This document shows positions 62,776-64,000 of a stretch of DNA of 64,000 nucleotides, in pieces (position 1 is the first letter of the stretch; each line of letters starts with the position of its first letter). Under the pieces are notes generated by a model. The model searched no databases. It was not told the origin of the DNA and saw only the letters and a program-made list of their open reading frames with translations. The DNA lies in NCBI RefSeq assembly GCF_000046705.1, contig NC_005956.1, forward strand, positions 1,833,001 to 1,897,000, written 5' to 3'. The translations under genes and the position numbers were made by a program. This DNA is from Bartonella henselae str. Houston-1 (GTDB lineage: Bacteria; Pseudomonadota; Alphaproteobacteria; Rhizobiales; Rhizobiaceae).

Positions 62776-64000
62776 TGATTCATCTCCCTATTTTTGAGAG
62801 AAAAATCATCTAAAACACTTCCAATATAGTTCCGGGGTTCATACAAAGTCTTAGCAGTTTCAGACATATAATGACTAACAGGACCGGCTATAATTGTTAT
62901 AAGAACACACAAAGTAAGGAGAACAGCAATAGGTACAAATTCGATCACCTGCACACGCGGAACTGTACCTTCATGAGACACCCAAAAAGTTCGAATACCC
63001 GTTCGTGTCAGAGCAATTAAAGCTGCAAAACCAGAAATGGTAACAAAAATCACAAAAAGCCAATCATAATGAACCGGTAAAGAAGCAGCAAAATCTTCTT
63101 TATTGTGGTTTAAGATTGCCATAAACATCATAAATTTAGCAATAAAACCAGAAAAAGGTGGTAGACCAATAATCAAAATGGCACAGATACCAAAACAGAC
63201 TCCAAGAATTGCCAAAGTTACCGGCAAATAAGTACCAACTTCATCCTCTTCCTCTTCTTCATCGTCACCATAGACTTCCATTGTAACAGTTAAAACATTG
63301 GCAGCCACATCTTGACAGCGTTCAACCAACTCCACCAAAAGAAAAAAAGCACCAAAGGCTAAAGTTGAAGAAACAATATAAAAGAGTGCACCTGCTGTGA
63401 GTGCTATATTGCCGATCCCAATGGTTGCCAACAAAGTACCAGAAGAGACAAGAATGCTATAAGCCACCAAACGCACCAAAACTTGGCTCGCCAAGACCCC
63501 AATAAAACCAAAAGCCATAGTGGCAAGTCCACCATAAAATAAAACCATTTTACCAAAATGACTAAAATATTCACTTTCAGGACCAAACCATAGCAATGTC
63601 AGACGTAAAACAATATAAATACCCACCTTGCTTAAAAGTGCAAAAGAAGCTCCAACGGGTGCTGCTGCGGCACTATAAGTCGGCATCAACCAAAAATTAA
63701 GTGGCCACATACCCACTTTGAGTAAAAAAGCAATCCCCAAAAGCGCCGCGCCTATTTCAAATAAAACAATATCCGCAGAGGTTATATGTTTCATTTTTAC
63801 AGCCAAATCGGCCATATTAAGAGTACCAACGATTCCATAAATGAGTGCCGTACCAACTAAAAAAAACAACGAAGCAATAAGATTAACGACGACATAATGC
63901 AATCCTGCACGTACACGTAACTGCCCAGAGCCATGCAACACAAGCCCATAAGAAGCCGTTAACATAACTTCAAAAAACACAAATAAATTGAACAAATCAC
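62772..64000 (-). CDS. mnhD: Monovalent cation/H+ antiporter subunit D (partial)
   Basis: The C-terminal approximately 409 residues of MnhD/MrpD/PhaD, a NADH-dehydrogenase ND5/ND4-like transport subunit. The frame enters from the right window edge with DLFNLFVFFEVMLTASYGL, an internal family segment, so the 5' end is outside. Further landmarks are LLKVGMWPLNFWLMPTYSAA, containing a conserved lysine, and FFLLVELVERCQD. An unusual acidic insert (YGDDEEEEEDEVG) sits in the loop before ILGVCFGICAIL. Ten or so transmembrane helices remain. Confidence 0.93.
   Translation of the reverse strand, partial: DLFNLFVFFEVMLTASYGLVLHGSGQLRVRAGLHYVVVNLIASLFFLVGTALIYGIVGTLNMADLAVKMKHITSADIVLFEIGAALLGIAFLLKVGMWPLNFWLMPTYSAAAAPVGASFALLSKVGIYIVLRLTLLWFGPESEYFSHFGKMVLFYGGLATMAFGFIGVLASQVLVRLVAYSILVSSGTLLATIGIGNIALTAGALFYIVSSTLAFGAFFLLVELVERCQDVAANVLTVTMEVYGDDEEEEEDEVGTYLPVTLAILGVCFGICAILIIGLPPFSGFIAKFMMFMAILNHNKEDFAASLPVHYDWLFVIFVTISGFAALIALTRTGIRTFWVSHEGTVPRVQVIEFVPIAVLLTLCVLITIIAGPVSHYMSETAKTLYEPRNYIGSVLDDFSLKNREMNQ

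Noticed and set aside
1..64000. CRISPR array, rRNA operon or intact insertion sequence
   Set aside because: No regularly spaced direct repeats, rRNA-like blocks or transposase frames were seen.

Overview
The window looks like a chromosomal segment of Bartonella or a very close relative (Alphaproteobacteria, Hyphomicrobiales). The sequence is clearly AT-rich. The housekeeping clusters follow the gene order of rhizobia and Brucella (htpX-rsmB-heparinase-purH; rpsP-chorismate mutase-ffh; aroK-aroB opposite xerD-accA). Long decayed intergenic stretches interrupt these clusters, and some biosynthetic genes expected at known positions are absent (argH beside lptM-lysA; hemC/hemD beside hemY). This is reductive evolution as seen in host-restricted Bartonella. 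The genus call is inference from synteny and protein families, not from a search.

Layout. 1-2.8 kb: queuosine-precursor transporter yhhQ, rpmB, and the cytochrome oxidase assembly factor SURF1. 2.8-7.0 kb: a decayed zone with a nonsense-mutated small gene, a dead RelB/ParE-type toxin-antitoxin pair, two copies of a dispersed repeat in opposite orientation, and a DUF1127 gene. 7-16.9 kb: purH, heparinase-like protein, rsmB, htpX, an SDHAF4-like gene, rpsP, chorismate mutase, ffh, beta-carbonic anhydrase. 17-26.7 kb: the large NAD-glutamate dehydrogenase, then a DUF2125 gene with an N-terminal frameshift, a glutamine amidotransferase, hemY and a mitofilin-like gene. 27-33 kb: tsaD, an EVE-domain protein, an L,D-transpeptidase, an OmpR-type regulator lacking its phospho-acceptor aspartate, and a methyltransferase, with more repeat copies between them. 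33-46.8 kb: a TIGR02302 membrane protein, lysA, the small lipoprotein lptM, tlpA, DUF188, YihY, tyrC, holA and a three-gene ABC importer. 47-55.6 kb: tRNA-Gly, an oxidoreductase, thiD, plsC, a D,D-carboxypeptidase, a CobW GTPase and further decayed spacers. 55.6-64 kb: a lipoprotein L,D-transpeptidase, accA, xerD, a small membrane protein, aroK-aroB, a tRNA-Arg(CCU) split by a group I intron, two tandem MliC-like lysozyme inhibitors, and the distal genes of a multisubunit Na+(K+)/H+ antiporter running off the right edge.

Functionally the window holds translation and protein targeting (rpmB, rpsP, ffh, rsmB, tsaD, two tRNAs), cell-envelope genes (two L,D-transpeptidases, a D,D-carboxypeptidase, lptM, plsC, MliC pair), central metabolism (gdh, accA, lysA, shikimate genes, tyrC, purH, thiD) and transport (ABC importer, Mnh/Pha antiporter, yhhQ).

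The most notable non-textbook signals are three. The first is the intron-split tRNA-Arg. The second is a family of about eight or nine related intergenic units, made of a hairpin-bearing leader of about 200 nt followed by a decayed ORF of about 100 codons. The third is a set of recently broken genes. No CRISPR array, rRNA operon or intact insertion sequence was seen.
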